A model generated the notes under the pieces. That model saw only the letters and a list, made by a program, of their open reading frames with translations, had not been told where the DNA came from and searched no databases. This document shows positions 33,575-43,589 of a stretch of 64,000 nucleotides of DNA, in pieces. This DNA comes from Romanomermis culicivorax (lineage: Eukaryota > Nematoda > Enoplea > Mermithida > Mermithidae). The stretch lies in contig CAWUHX010000009.1 in NCBI GenBank assembly GCA_963922205.1, forward strand, positions 2,108,001 to 2,172,000, read 5' to 3'. The translations under genes and the position numbers were made by a program. How positions within the stretch are numbered: position 1 is the stretch's first letter; each line of letters starts with the position of its first letter.

Positions 33575-36133
33575 ATGCGGATAGCGGAGTTGGAAAGGTG
33601 GTTTTTTGCCACTTTTGAGTTCTGGCCGACCAACCCCATCGAGCCGATAATTGTTCCCATGGGAAGTGTGGAAAGGGTGGTAAAACACCTAGAAAGCAGC
33701 ACTTTCCCAGGCATGAGCATTATCGGCTTCGATGTAGAGAAGGTGAACCGAGAGGACCCTAGAAAGCTATTTAGGTGGGGGTTCGAAAACGAAAAAGGCA
33801 ACCAGTTTGCCAGATTAGTTTGGTTCGCCCATCTAAATGGCAAAACGTTCGTAATCGATTTAACGTTGCTGCAAGAGCAAGAGTGGAACATCTTGTTACA
33901 CTTTTTATGCTCAGCGACATTGTTAGTCGGTTACGCCGTTTTGGAATATATAGTTTCAATTGTCAATGTCCGTGGATGCGGAAAAAGCACCGATGGTCGC
34001 GACTTGTCTGACGCGATTAGGTGTAGTATCAAAGATGGAAATCTAGGAAGATACTATGACCTAAGCGTCACGGCAAAGCAGATCATGGGAAGCGAGATTA
34101 CCAAATCCAGGAAAGCAGGTATCTGCCCTGAGACATTGAAGTTGAAAGGCCTCTTTGCCAAAATGTATTTGGCTGACATCGGTCCTCACCAGACTGATTT
34201 CAGTCTTTTACGTAATAGACAAAGTGTTGCCAAAGAAAGAGTTCCTGAAGAGATGCTGCAGTACGCTGGTATGGATGCATACTTTTCGTTGGCAATTTTT
34301 ATGGGAGCATTTCACTATGGGTATGTGATTGAGCTATGTGGGGGAGTTGCCAACTTTCCTCACGATATAGTCGATCCATCCCAGATTGAAATACTTTCAT
34401 ATAAATTTTATCAGTTCTACTCACATATAGTTACGGACTATAAACTACGTAACTTTGTGGGTACACCTGATATGGTGGTTAGGCAGCCTGAGGCCACCTA
34501 CCACATGATGCGCCAAGAAATGTACGCAAGGTGGGCCACACAAGTGCAAGAAATAGGGCCTAATTTTCGTTGCCATCGGGACATATGCAATCCTAGGAAG
34601 GGGAAAGAAAATTTGCCGTGGCGAGGCATCTATCCAAGTGCTTATCACCAGAGTAAAAAATTAAAGCCCAATTCCTATGATGAAGCAAGTGATCCTGATG
34701 ACGATGAAATGATTAGGCCTGAACAGCCCTTGTCGGCCAAGGATAGGTTGCGCCTACAGTTAGTAGAGGAGATGGCGCAGGGAAAGCAGTATCATGAACT
34801 CACTCAACCAGCGTCTTTAGTTTGGTTCATCGACACAGCTAGGAAAGTTGTCAAACTACCCCAAGATCGTCAAAAGCAAGCACTACTAGATGCCCTAAAA
34901 AATCATCTGGTTCATGTGCCCATTGACATTGATCCTGGGGTGGGCTATTTTGACAAGGATCACTGGAAGCCTCAGTTGGGGGAGTATGCTAAGGCATTTG
35001 AGGAAAAGCGGTTCTCGGAACTGCAAGCCGCTTGTGCCTTAGTCCCGCTGGCCTTTCACCTGATCTGGCCCCATAGCAGAAAGGAACTGGACTTTGTAAT
35101 GGCCGAAATGTTCAGTTACAGGTTCATTACATCGTTCAGCCCAGAGCTACAGGGCAAAATAAAAGAAATGGCTTGGCGGTCAGACGAAAGGTTGTCCCAA
35201 TATCTTATGTTGGCGAAAACTCTTCCAAACATAGAGTATGAGGTACCCCGCAAAGGTGCTGGAATATATGTTTGGATGAATCGATTCAGATTTATGCCGA
35301 TTCGATTAAGATTGTGGAAGAATCCTGATGTGTGCGCGCCGATCCCTGGCAGCCCTGACACAATAACTACGGACAGTAAGAGCTATAGCTCAAATCCGTA
35401 CTATTATGTTAGGTTCTACCATATCGAGCTAGCACAAAGAACGCCATCATTAAGATATGGGGTAACCTGGCAAACGAAAATCGACAAGGTTGGAGACGTC
35501 TATGGGTCAAAAGCGGAAAATAGGGAGTATAGTATAGCCTTCCCTACAAAGATCTTTGACCTTAGACCTCTGGCCTCGGATTTACCGGGAATTCTACACA
35601 CATTTAGTTATAAAACGGGTGAAGGTGTTGTCACCAAATTAGCTGGGAAGATTAGTCCCACCAAGACTGATAGTCTGAAAGGCGATGACAAACAGCAGGC
35701 TGATGTAGGTGTTGTTGAATTTCCGATACTTTCAGGTCAGGAAGTCCAAACGTTGGAAAGCAAAATCTTCAGCGATGCAGTGGGACTGCCGGCTGAAGAT
35801 GAATCGCCAGACCAAGGACTTCAGGAGGAGGACGTGACTGAGCTGTCGGAAGAAGAGCAGCAGCAAGAGCAATCGGTTCCGGCAACGGAACTGATGCAAG
35901 CTCAAACTGCTCAGACGCAGTCCGACCTCGACGACCAGCGTCAATTAGAAATTATTCTAAAGATGGAAGAGGAGGCGAAGCAAAGAATTCGGCTCCAACG
36001 CGAACAGATGGAGGAAGAATTCGCAAAGAATGCGGCGATTTACAACGAAAAACTTCGCCAAATGTCAATTCAATTCGGACTCCAAAAGGACAATACTGCA
36101 GCGCCCGAATTGGAAACAAAAGTAGTTGTATAA
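33575..36133 (+). CDS. Accessory gene 1 of LTR element 2: DEDDy exonuclease-like protein with coiled-coil tail
   Basis: An 852-codon frame from the first ATG (33575), probably extended upstream by splicing. Residues ~40-245 resemble a DnaQ/WRN-type 3'-5' exonuclease. They contain GFDVEKV (D53, E55) as motif I, a VGYAVLEY block where motif II is expected, and [13 protein letters not shown] (Y230, D234) as motif III of the DEDDy class. The motif II Asp is not evident, so activity is doubtful. The middle (about 400-690) is globular and unrecognised. The last ~110 residues are Glu/Gln-rich and should form a coiled coil. It sits in the env position of a Gypsy element, but I see no signal peptide or membrane segment, so it is not an envelope gene. 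It is followed 15 bp later by the next gene. Confidence 0.65.
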   Translation: MRIAELERWFFATFEFWPTNPIEPIIVPMGSVERVVKHLESSTFPGMSIIGFDVEKVNREDPRKLFRWGFENEKGNQFARLVWFAHLNGKTFVIDLTLLQEQEWNILLHFLCSATLLVGYAVLEYIVSIVNVRGCGKSTDGRDLSDAIRCSIKDGNLGRYYDLSVTAKQIMGSEITKSRKAGICPETLKLKGLFAKMYLADIGPHQTDFSLLRNRQSVAKERVPEEMLQYAGMDAYFSLAIFMGAFHYGYVIELCGGVANFPHDIVDPSQIEILSYKFYQFYSHIVTDYKLRNFVGTPDMVVRQPEATYHMMRQEMYARWATQVQEIGPNFRCHRDICNPRKGKENLPWRGIYPSAYHQSKKLKPNSYDEASDPDDDEMIRPEQPLSAKDRLRLQLVEEMAQGKQYHELTQPASLVWFIDTARKVVKLPQDRQKQALLDALKNHLVHVPIDIDPGVGYFDKDHWKPQLGEYAKAFEEKRFSELQAACALVPLAFHLIWPHSRKELDFVMAEMFSYRFITSFSPELQGKIKEMAWRSDERLSQYLMLAKTLPNIEYEVPRKGAGIYVWMNRFRFMPIRLRLWKNPDVCAPIPGSPDTITTDSKSYSSNPYYYVRFYHIELAQRTPSLRYGVTWQTKIDKVGDVYGSKAENREYSIAFPTKIFDLRPLASDLPGILHTFSYKTGEGVVTKLAGKISPTKTDSLKGDDKQQADVGVVEFPILSGQEVQTLESKIFSDAVGLPAEDESPDQGLQEEDVTELSEEEQQQEQSVPATELMQAQTAQTQSDLDDQRQLEIILKMEEEAKQRIRLQREQMEEEFAKNAAIYNEKLRQMSIQFGLQKDNTAAPELETKVVV

Positions 36134-36148
36134 GAGCCACCATTGCCG

Positions 36149-37645
36149 ATGAAGGTAGACGACGATATGGCCTCCGATAAGCTCGTTATTGACGAAACGA
36201 AAGCGGAAACGCCAGACTCGGAGATGACGGAAAGCAGGGAGGTAATAGCGTTTTCTGCTGATGGGGGTGTTCCAGGTTTATATTCAGCCAAAGTCGTTCA
36301 AAGTATGAGAGAAAAGGGTTGGAACGATGAGAAAATATTATTTATGGCTGAAAGGAAAAAGAAAATGAGAGTGAAGGAGAAGGAAAGGAGGAAGAAGGGT
36401 ATTAAGGGAGCAAAAGTAGAAGCGAAAGAGGAAGACAGTAAGAAGGCGTCTTCGTCCGTCATATCGACCTCAACTTCTACGATTACCTCCACTACTACCC
36501 CCACTTCTCAAATTACTTCTACCTCAACTGGAACACCGTCATTGGCTACATCTTCAGTGGTCACTGCAACTCAGGATAGCACATCCAAAACTAAAGCTTC
36601 AGGCGCAATAGGCCTTGCGATGGGGAAACCGATGCCAAAAGGCCAGGCAAAACCCAGCAAGGACCAAAAACCAGGAGTGGCAGCTAGTCAAGTGCAAGTG
36701 GCTGGTCCCAGTAAAGTTAAGCAGGCACAGGCTGCTCAGGTAACTGAAACGCCGGAAGTGACTGCGGAAAAATTCAAGGACAGTCTCTTGGACTTCTGGG
36801 ATGTCTATCAACCAAAAGCCAGAGAAGCTGGCCCAATATCATTTTTTACGAGTGCAGTGGCCAAATATTTTGCTTTCGAGCAATTTGAGTCAGAAAGGGT
36901 TTTCTTCATAGTAAATGATGCCGTTAGGGAAATCTACCAGGACTATGAACAACAGTTCAGAGTCCAGGGAGCGTTTCTCTATGATTGGACCAATGTACCT
37001 GAAGAACTCTGGGAGAGGGTCATGTATGACTTTCTCCCCAGGTGGCTCAAGTCGGAGAGAGCACCTGATGCATTTTCCTCGGTCAGGTATTTGGTTATGA
37101 AGCTATTCCTCGTGTTGGAATGTGCCCCGCTATCCCCGATGCATATTGGAAACATTTATGCCAGGGCGATGGTGGCGGCGAATAACCGACTGTTGAGGGT
37201 GTATAATAACCACGATACCCCCTTGGAATACAAAACGGCCTTTCGATCTGTGATGCTTAGTAGCAATCACCAGGTCGGAGTGATGGGAGCCAAAAGAAGT
37301 GCCAGTTCAGACTTGCAAAGCTCTGTTAAATTCAGTAAAGCTCAAGACGGAAAAACTGGTGCTACTTTGAAGGTTCCCGGACCTCAAGGTCAGGGTCAAG
37401 GCCAAGGAAGCCAGGAAATAGCTCCGAGTACGCAAGGAAAGGTGCAAAAGACTGGTAACCAAGGCCGAGGCCAGTTTCAGTTCCACAACCCCAACCGGGG
37501 TGGTCGTGGAGCGGTGCGTGGCAGAGGTGCCGCACCTCAGGTGCAAGGTAGAGGAGGCCAGCAGGGCCAATGGGTATGGAGACCTTACGGAGGTCGTGGA
37601 GGAGCCCAGAGAGGGGCGCAAGGAGGCGGCGGGCCGCAACAGTAA
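36149..37645 (+). CDS. Accessory gene 2 of LTR element 2: RGG-rich protein
   Basis: I chose the ATG at 36149, 15 bp after the previous stop; an upstream in-frame TTG is not a likely start. About 498 residues. The N-terminus is acidic and followed by a Lys/Arg/Glu-rich helix near 65-100. Then comes a Ser/Thr-rich linker, a globular segment (about 210-390, with a [21 protein letters not shown] start), and a Gly/Arg/Gln-rich tail with several RGG and GRG motifs. RGG tails usually bind RNA, so a role in packaging or RNA handling is an inference. No known domain recognised. It is close enough to the upstream gene for a shared transcript. Confidence 0.65.
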   Translation: MKVDDDMASDKLVIDETKAETPDSEMTESREVIAFSADGGVPGLYSAKVVQSMREKGWNDEKILFMAERKKKMRVKEKERRKKGIKGAKVEAKEEDSKKASSSVISTSTSTITSTTTPTSQITSTSTGTPSLATSSVVTATQDSTSKTKASGAIGLAMGKPMPKGQAKPSKDQKPGVAASQVQVAGPSKVKQAQAAQVTETPEVTAEKFKDSLLDFWDVYQPKAREAGPISFFTSAVAKYFAFEQFESERVFFIVNDAVREIYQDYEQQFRVQGAFLYDWTNVPEELWERVMYDFLPRWLKSERAPDAFSSVRYLVMKLFLVLECAPLSPMHIGNIYARAMVAANNRLLRVYNNHDTPLEYKTAFRSVMLSSNHQVGVMGAKRSASSDLQSSVKFSKAQDGKTGATLKVPGPQGQGQGQGSQEIAPSTQGKVQKTGNQGRGQFQFHNPNRGGRGAVRGRGAAPQVQGRGGQQGQWVWRPYGGRGGAQRGAQGGGGPQQ

Positions 37646-38469
37646 ATTAGCCACATAATTTTTGGCCAAAAAATATTGTTTTCACATTTATTTTTCACAA
37701 AAAACACAAAATACAAAAAAAAATATAAAATCACAAAAATACAAAAAAAAATATAAAATACAAAATACAAAAAAAAAATTCTTTCTTATTTGTTGCGTGC
37801 TTTAAATTTTTATTCGTTTTCGTACCTCGCACTGCCAAAAAACGGGCATGTAAAAATTTATTTTTTCACTTAATCTCGGTTATAATCTCGCCTTATTTTT
37901 TCTTTTTTTGCTCAATTGATACGCCGGGATATTGGATTTTTTTTTGTGATATGCGTACTAATGTATATATTTTGTAAATTATTTAGATATTTTAGAAAAT
38001 GTTTTTTGGCGAGGGCAACGTTGGAAAAAAGGCGGAGGCTTCACGGCGAAACACACAACCGGAAAGAGATAGACAGACAAATGTTCTGTCCCTGGCGTCC
38101 AGCGTAAAGCACGAAACGAAAGGTCACGGGATGGACGGCAACCGAAGACCCTCGGCCCTGGTGCAGGTCAAATTGGATTTCGGCGGTACGCCAACAAAGT
38201 CAAGCTGACGCGGAGTCGTCGATCCGTCGGCGTCCAGACCAAGAGGTAGCGCACCCCGACGGCCTTGTGGACATTCCGGTATGCCTGGTAAAAGACTTGA
38301 CGTAAGAGGGTGGTCATTCGGAAAGCTTTCCGCAAGGGGGCATGAATGACCAAAAAGGTTCAGAAAACTGCTTTGACTGTATTAGGGCCTGAAAAGGTTC
38401 CAAAATTGTCATTGCGGCGTAATATGAATCTTTTTAACCTCCCGTTGGTCAGTTTTGAGGCTCGAGGGA
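37646..38469 (+). other. 3' non-coding region of LTR element 2
   Basis: Begins with A-rich AAAATACAAAA-type simple sequence to about 37790, then AT-rich DNA with short frames of no recognisable character. A GAGGCTCGAGGGA stretch just before the 3' LTR is the candidate polypurine tract. Confidence 0.45.
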
Positions 38470-39067
38470 TGTCAGGGATGAACATAGTCTATCTCCAGGT
38501 TGTGAAGAAATAGCCAAAGTCGACGCGTTTTGCGTCGACGCCGATTTGCATAGACACCGTGCATAAATATGCCCGTCGTCTATGTTTTTGGTCATTCATT
38601 GATTGTTTGTTTATTTTTTATAAAGAAGAAATCGGCGGCCCAGTAGGGCATTAATTATATTATTTGTTATATTATTTTTTGGTGGAGCATTTCCGCCCAA
38701 ATACAACGACCCCCGGCCGGACATTATTTCAATTACTCGCAGCGGAGGGAACGCAGGTTAGACCCCGGATTTCTAGAAAGCCACCCAGCGTGCAAGTCTA
38801 CATTTACAACTCGGTTCTCGGCCTGACTTCTGATTTTGCCCCTGGTTTGAAGTTACTTGAGCTCAGGGTGTTATCATATCTTCTGCAGTTCTTCGGGACG
38901 AAAGCAGGAGATCTTTGTTGATTTTGAGACTGATCGAACTGTTGCAAACTGATTCTACTTAAGGTTTCAGCCTGATTAGGTGAATTAGCTAGTGACTGAT
39001 TAGGTCTATTTTTGGTATCAAATCCTTTATTATATTTCTCAACCTCAACACAAGTCTCATTTCAACA
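38470..39067 (+). repeat. 3' LTR of element 2
   Basis: A 598-bp direct repeat of 25129-25726 with the same hairpin (38519-38539) intact and TG...CA ends. It is followed by the GGAG target duplication. Confidence 0.92.
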
Positions 39068-39345
39068 GGAGTACCTTCATTTGCATTAATGATTTTTTTG
39101 TGTAAAGTCCCCGCATCCGTTGAATTCGCTTCGGTCGAAAACACCTTTCACCAAAAAATTACGAAAATACATTTGGTCACACCCGAGATAATCTTTTTGT
39201 GTAAAGTGACCGCATTCATTGAATTCCCCATGGTCCAAAACCTCTTCCAGCAAAAAATCACAAAAGTACGCTTGTTTACACCTGGAATAATTTTTCGTGT
39301 AAAAGGATTGCATCCATCGAATTCGCTTGGGTCGAAAACCCTTGA
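39068..39345. repeat. ~100-bp tandem repeat, right part
   Basis: Continuation of the array at 24750-25128 after the Gypsy insertion. Further units start near 39097, 39199 and 39297. Confidence 0.65.
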
Positions 39346-39610
39346 GTCAAAAATGCCAATAACCCAATTCAACTGAAATTGCAAAAAATTCAGGCACCGT
39401 TGTGCATAATGCTGAAAAAAAATTTTCTTTGAAGCCGTAAGTTTACATGACGAAATTGTCAAATTTCGCGGTAAAATAGCATTTTAGGCTGCACCCCCAA
39501 GATGCTTAGGCCGAAGTATGGAGGTTGGATATGGCACACCCTCTGCTGGGCATGGTGGAACTGGGGGCCTTAAAAAGTGAGTTTTTTGCATGTTTTTGGG
39601 GCCCCACCAA
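39346..39610. other. Spacer before the Polinton
   Basis: Non-coding. The last six bases (CACCAA) are the left copy of the Polinton target duplication. Confidence 0.5.
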
Positions 39611-40200
39611 AGTAGTATAGAAGGGGGGGCTTAGGGGTAAAATTGAGTAGGTCCTATGTTATAACATAGGAACGGACTTGGAAATAATTTTCGATTACCT
39701 ACTCCCACACAAAAGATAGCCGACCTTCTTCCGACTACTATGACGTCATTTTTCCGGCTGGAAAAAAGCATGACGTCACACCTGGGCTAGAAAGAAAAAG
39801 TTGCCGAAACTTGGCCCACCCACATCTCCGTCAAAACTTGAGATAATGTGACATATATGGTACTTTTCGGAATCAGCTCAAGGAGATCTATCGATTACTA
39901 CCCAACGTGACCCATTTAGGACGAAAGCCTAAATTTAGTGCGGGACTCTACTGTTTGTGCTCTTAGTTATTACCACCCGCCCCCGCCGCCGCGCCTGTTG
40001 GGGGGAGGGAAGTTCGCCTAGCTAGTAAAGCTGAAGCTGTCGCTTCAAGCTTTATATAGCTAGCCTAAATAGGAAAGTCATGTGATATATCAACAGAAAT
40101 TGTGTACTCATTTGCACTGATCACAGGATCAGTCCCAGCGCCAGCCGCGGGGAGGCTAGTACATGTGTGGCGCCAGTACTTTCAGAGAAAGTACCCACAA
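39611..40200 (+). repeat. Polinton left terminal inverted repeat
   Basis: 590 bp, inverted copy of 53178-53775 with few differences. It includes a perfect 20-bp palindrome at 39652-39671, two TGACGTCA sites at 39741-39748 and 39771-39778, and a GTACTTTC...GAAAGTAC inverted repeat near its inner end. Confidence 0.93.
39741..39778. promoter_or_regulatory. Paired CRE-like TGACGTCA sites in the left TIR
   Basis: Two perfect TGACGTCA palindromes 30 bp apart flank a TTCCGGCTGGAA inverted repeat. They are conserved in the right TIR (53605-53612, 53636-53643). TGACGTCA is the known CREB/ATF bZIP site; binding here is an inference. Confidence 0.45.
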
Positions 40201-40221
40201 TACCTGTTTTTTTTGTTTTTT

Positions 40222-40401
40222 CTACTTTTTCCTAGTATAGTTGTGATCCCAAGTGGATTCTTTCTTCATCAGCCTTTTCGTTCTTTTAATTGGTGAAGGA
40301 TCAGCACCCAATTCTCTATATCTTCCAGCTTGAACATATCTACACACAGCATAATGCACAGAATGCATAGGAATTTTCCCACATAAGTTGCAAGGCTCCA
40401 T
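40222..40401 (-). CDS. Small Cys/His protein, 59 aa, Polinton
   Basis: ATG at 40401, stop TAG at 40222. The N-terminus MEPCNLCGKIP has a CxxC pair followed by HxxxH...C spacing, which looks like a single zinc-binding knuckle. The C-terminal half is Lys/Arg-rich. A TATAAATA box lies at 40437-40444, about 36 bases upstream of the start, like the other genes of the element. It is the last leftward gene before the TIR. It could be a DNA- or RNA-binding cofactor. I do not recognise a family. Confidence 0.5.
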   Translation of the reverse strand: MEPCNLCGKIPMHSVHYAVCRYVQAGRYRELGADPSPIKRTKRLMKKESTWDHNYTRKK

Positions 40402-40436
40402 TGCAGAGAATGAATGTTTCAGCTTTCTATATGATA

Positions 40437-40444
40437 TATTTATA
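40437..40444 (-). promoter_or_regulatory. TATA box of the 59-aa gene
   Basis: TATAAATA on the minus strand, about 36 bases before the ATG at 40401. Confidence 0.45.
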
Positions 40445-40493
40445 CCAGTGGGTAGTACTGTAATTGGAATATACTAACACTTGCTCATCAAGT

Positions 40494-41006
40494 TCAAAAA
40501 TTGACAAGTAACTCTTAGAAGTTCTTCTCCAGTTCACCGTAGGTCTTTGCTCCTGTAATAATAATTTTACCATTGTGAAAAATCTATGCACATAAGCCGC
40601 GCTTGTTAATTGTATATTTAAGTGCAGGAAATAATTCGGGAGAATAATCACATTGACCCCTATGAGTGTTATAGAATTCCTCAACATTTATACAGTGATC
40701 TACGGCATATGACCCAACAACATTGCACATTTTAAATTTCCTGGGTCTTGGCTGATAACCGAGTTTGAGCAGTATTTCTGCTGCATAATCTATACTTTTC
40801 ACAGCCTGCTGAATTGCCTTAATGCCCACGCATATGAGCTTCCCATTTTCGTACAATAGCAGACAACATTTTGGATCATGGAGGTGCCAAATCAGTGACC
40901 TGAATTTTCCCATAGTCAGTTTAGAGCCATCCAATTTTTTAACAAGTGAGTCCAAATTGAGTCGACAGCCAAGTTCAGCTGTGACAGTAATGTTTTGTAC
41001 TTGCAT
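40494..41006 (-). pseudogene. TATA-binding-protein homologue encoded by the Polinton (two in-frame stops)
   Basis: The first 140 codons from the ATG at 41006 match the TBP core in order. They include a first-repeat start (NITVTAELGCRLNLD), a LIWHLHDPKCCLLLY strand, NGKLICVGIKAIQQA, a second-repeat start (KMCNVVGSYAVD) and ELFPALKYTI. After a TAG at 40584 the same frame continues with NGKIIITGAK, the paired element of the second repeat. It then runs past a TAA at 40515 through a last helix to a TGA at 40494. Known TBPs bind TATA boxes and nucleate transcription complexes. Here the protein could recognise the element's own TATA boxes. The two stops make this copy a likely pseudogene unless readthrough occurs. 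It starts 2 bp after the penton-like gene ends. TBP homology is strong by motif order, but was not tested by search. Confidence 0.85.
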
Positions 41007-41008
41007 TT

Positions 41009-41806
41009 TTAGAATAAACTTCGCTTTCTAAAGTGTAACTTCACAATTGTTTTACCAGTGACAAATTTTATAGGTTTGTCTTGATCTGTTCTAATTGAAA
41101 TTTGGATAGAATCGATATCTTTTACGAGTACAGGCAAGTAGTGAGGAGCTATATATATCTTATCTATAATGTCACCAAAAGCTCCTTCTATATTAACAAT
41201 ACGGAGGAGGGGGGCTAAAATATCACCAGCAATCTGTTGTTCAATGATGTTACAATAAACGTGCATAGTTTGGAGACCAGCCTTCATATCAGCAGGGTGT
41301 GCAGCAGCAATTTTCAGTTTTTCAGATGAAGTTGTTTCTAGTTGTGATTTCTCAAAGCCCAACAGGTAGAGTAAAGGCTCACTTAATTTTATGCTCTCGA
41401 TTCTAGTCAAGTTCACTTTCAGGACAACTGCTCTGGCTAATCTCCTGTATGAAAATTCAATAAACTCATTATATGGAACTTTTTCCTGTTCACTCAACAA
41501 CCTGATAGATTGTTGAATAGCTTCAATTAAATCTATTATAGATTCATACCTTGTTGAAGGTACTTTTAGTAATTGCCTAGTATTGGTCTGAAGATCATAA
41601 AATTTTATTACACTATCACTAGGTGTTATATTGAACCACGTATTTGGGTAGATGAATTCACAAAGTGCACATTCCCATTCACCTTGCAAAATCAATCTAT
41701 GAGGCAACCTGATACTAAAATTTGAAGCCGAGTTAGTCGGATCGCTCTGAGCATTGCTCGGTAATGTTACATAAAACTGTGAAAAATCCATTTTTTGATA
41801 TGTCAT
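41009..41806 (-). CDS. Polinton minor capsid (penton-like) protein
   Basis: 265 codons from the first ATG. The ATG of MDFSQF at 41791 is the more likely start, because it lies about 28 bases from the TATGAAAGTTA box at 41819-41829. The C-terminal third shows the usual Polinton penton pattern: HVYCNIIEQQIAGDI, LLRIVNIEG, IAPHYLPV, then a Gln-Ile-Ser-Ile strand, FVTGKTIVKLHFRK and the end. By analogy it forms pentamers at capsid vertices with a single jelly-roll. It sits directly downstream of the protease and upstream of the TBP-like gene. The frame is intact. Confidence 0.85.
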   Translation of the reverse strand: MTYQKMDFSQFYVTLPSNAQSDPTNSASNFSIRLPHRLILQGEWECALCEFIYPNTWFNITPSDSVIKFYDLQTNTRQLLKVPSTRYESIIDLIEAIQQSIRLLSEQEKVPYNEFIEFSYRRLARAVVLKVNLTRIESIKLSEPLLYLLGFEKSQLETTSSEKLKIAAAHPADMKAGLQTMHVYCNIIEQQIAGDILAPLLRIVNIEGAFGDIIDKIYIAPHYLPVLVKDIDSIQISIRTDQDKPIKFVTGKTIVKLHFRKRSLF

Positions 41807-41818
41807 TATGGTAGAAAC

Positions 41819-41829
41819 TAACTTTCATA
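41819..41829 (-). promoter_or_regulatory. TATA-type box of the penton-like gene
   Basis: TATGAAAGTTA on the minus strand, overlapping the TGA stop of the protease gene. It is one-step variant of the TATAAAAGTTG motif. Confidence 0.45.
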
Positions 41830-42307
41830 TTCTGTTGAGCTGTTCAAATAAAAATGCATCATCATATGTGGGAGTATTTGTTCTGAAGAGACTGTTGATG
41901 AAGCCAGTGACAAATTCATCAGCATAGCCTTGTTCCAAACTAGCAGCAATATCTCTCATACTTATACCCCTAACCATCCACACAAGAAAGTATACACATA
42001 ACTGACCACATGTAGCAGTCAGGTACTGTTGAACACATTTGGTATTGCACTTGTAAGAAGTAGATATAGTCTTGATCTGTTGAGGTGGTTCCAGGCTGTA
42101 ACTGTCAAAATAACAACATGCATGTTTTTTATCAACAAACAGAGCTACCCAGTGTGAACCAGGTTCATCCTGCTTGTCCAGATTCACAACCAATGCTGCG
42201 GTTACAGTATCAAGAGGTGGTAAACAGTCTATAGGAAATACCCCATTGAAGATTTGTCTGAGAGATTGATCTCTATTGATCAAGAAGTAGATTTCAGAGG
42301 TATTCAT
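41825..42307 (-). CDS. Adenovirus-type cysteine protease of the Polinton
   Basis: 160 codons. GSHWVALFVD carries the catalytic His, CYFDSYSLEPP the acidic residue, and CGQLCVYFLVWM the Gln and nucleophilic Cys, in the order of the adenovirus maturation protease (C5) family found in Polintons. The role would be cleavage of capsid precursors during maturation. The start overlaps the end of the major capsid gene by an ATGA. The TGA stop falls in the next gene's TATA-type box. The frame is intact. Confidence 0.9.
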   Translation of the reverse strand: MNTSEIYFLINRDQSLRQIFNGVFPIDCLPPLDTVTAALVVNLDKQDEPGSHWVALFVDKKHACCYFDSYSLEPPQQIKTISTSYKCNTKCVQQYLTATCGQLCVYFLVWMVRGISMRDIAASLEQGYADEFVTGFINSLFRTNTPTYDDAFLFEQLNRI

Positions 42308-43589
42308 GCAGTATAGTCATTAAAGACGCGTCTATTTTTATCGATCATAATCAAATTGTCAAATTCTGCATAAACAATAACTTCTATACCTGGGTCAAAT
42401 GTCAATTCGATACTTGTGGAACCATCTCTAATCAAGTCCCAATGTCCACTATCATCTTCGTCAGGTGTAAAATCGAAGGCAAAGTAGCACTGTCCATTTT
42501 TAAAATTAAGTCTGCTAATTCCATTCCCTTTGTTATCTTTAGCCATGTCTAGAGTTTCAAAGAGCTGATCAAACGCTCGAATATATTTGTTGTTGGCGAA
42601 ATCAAGTCTTAATGGGGTCGCTGGAAAAGCTTGACCACCAGAGACAACTTTGACTTCACTTATACTGTAACATTTAAAATTAAATGGAGATTTTTTTATT
42701 TCTCCACGATATGCATCCGCATCGACACATGCTATAATCATCCTACGGGGCAACTGACCAGTGAATAGAGTATTCAGAGGTGTAGATTGTGTTGTACTAG
42801 CAATATGAAGATTCACCATTTGGACTCGTCTAATTGGGTACTTGACTGATGTCTTTAACATTGCTTTCTCCAGAGCCAATCCAACACTGTCGAGAACTTC
42901 AACTTTCCTGATGAAGAGTTTCATCTGGCAAACTTCCAATTTTGCATTTTCTGCATCACCAGCTGGACACTGTAATACAAATGGATTACTATTGTGAATC
43001 AATTCCAGTTTGAGCTCAGTATTGCTGAGTAAATATCCATCTTGCATTAGAAGATCAATATGAAGAGGAGCTGTTATTTCAACTGTTTGACCATTTTCAA
43101 AGTACTTTACTCTGTCTTTAAAACCTTGGCAATCAGCAGTATCTATTTTAGGACCAGCTTCCACAGTATACAAAGAAGACTGTAGGTGACTATTTTAGCA
43201 TCAAAACCAAAATTTAAATCAGTTTCAAAGAATGCTCTGTAGGCATACTTATCCCCACTATCATGAATAAGATGACCATTCAGGAAGAGCTTCACTTGTC
43301 GGAAAAATACTTTACCAATCAGATTGATAGGTGCAATTACTGGTGCAGCTCCACCAGCAGGAACAGTGTAAGTAATTTTCAAGGTCATATACAGATAATT
43401 TTTGCTAAGCTGAATCATGTGAGGATCTGGAGGTATACAAAATTCGTATGGACCATCATTTGTGATAGGATTTATCGGGTTAACTTCATCCCAGTAGCCT
43501 CGTTTAATTACTACTTGTGTGGGAGGTACAGTGAAAAAGTCCAATTCAGACTTTGTACTAATACTAGAAATTGTATCAATTAGAGCCAT
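42304..43589 (-). pseudogene. Major capsid protein of the Polinton (one frameshift)
   Basis: I chose the start MALIDTISS at 43589: it lies 40 bases from a perfect TATAAAAGTTG box (43629-43639). The longer frame to 43631 would begin inside that box. The N-terminal ~130 codons have the double jelly-roll capsid pattern (KRGYWDEVNPIN, KNYLYMTLKI, VKLFLNGHLI, YAYRAFFETDLNF). The reading frame then breaks at an A-run (43193-43196) and resumes one base out of phase as the 289-codon C-terminal part, with LPRRMIIACVD, FDFTPDEDD and VIVYAEFDN. The capsid shell protein is therefore complete except for a one-base frameshift. Confidence 0.9.

Larger units (their letters stand above)
25129..39067 (+). mobile_element. 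Ty3/Gypsy LTR retrotransposon 2 with two extra genes (young)
   Basis: It is bounded by two 598-bp LTRs with TG...CA ends that differ at about 14 positions by eye (about 97.7% identity, mostly transitions). A perfect 4-bp target duplication, GGAG, lies at 25125-25128 and 39068-39071. It has one uninterrupted gag-pol frame of 2185 codons, followed by a likely spliced frame with a DEDDy-exonuclease-like N-terminus and a third frame with a C-terminal RGG region. At 13.9 kb it is large for a Gypsy element because of the ~6 kb after pol. It inserted into a ~100-bp tandem repeat. Confidence 0.92.

Noticed and set aside
33575..36133. Envelope gene in the Gypsy element
   Set aside because: The frame is in the env position, but lacks a signal peptide, membrane segment and cleavage-site pattern, and its N-terminus looks like an exonuclease.
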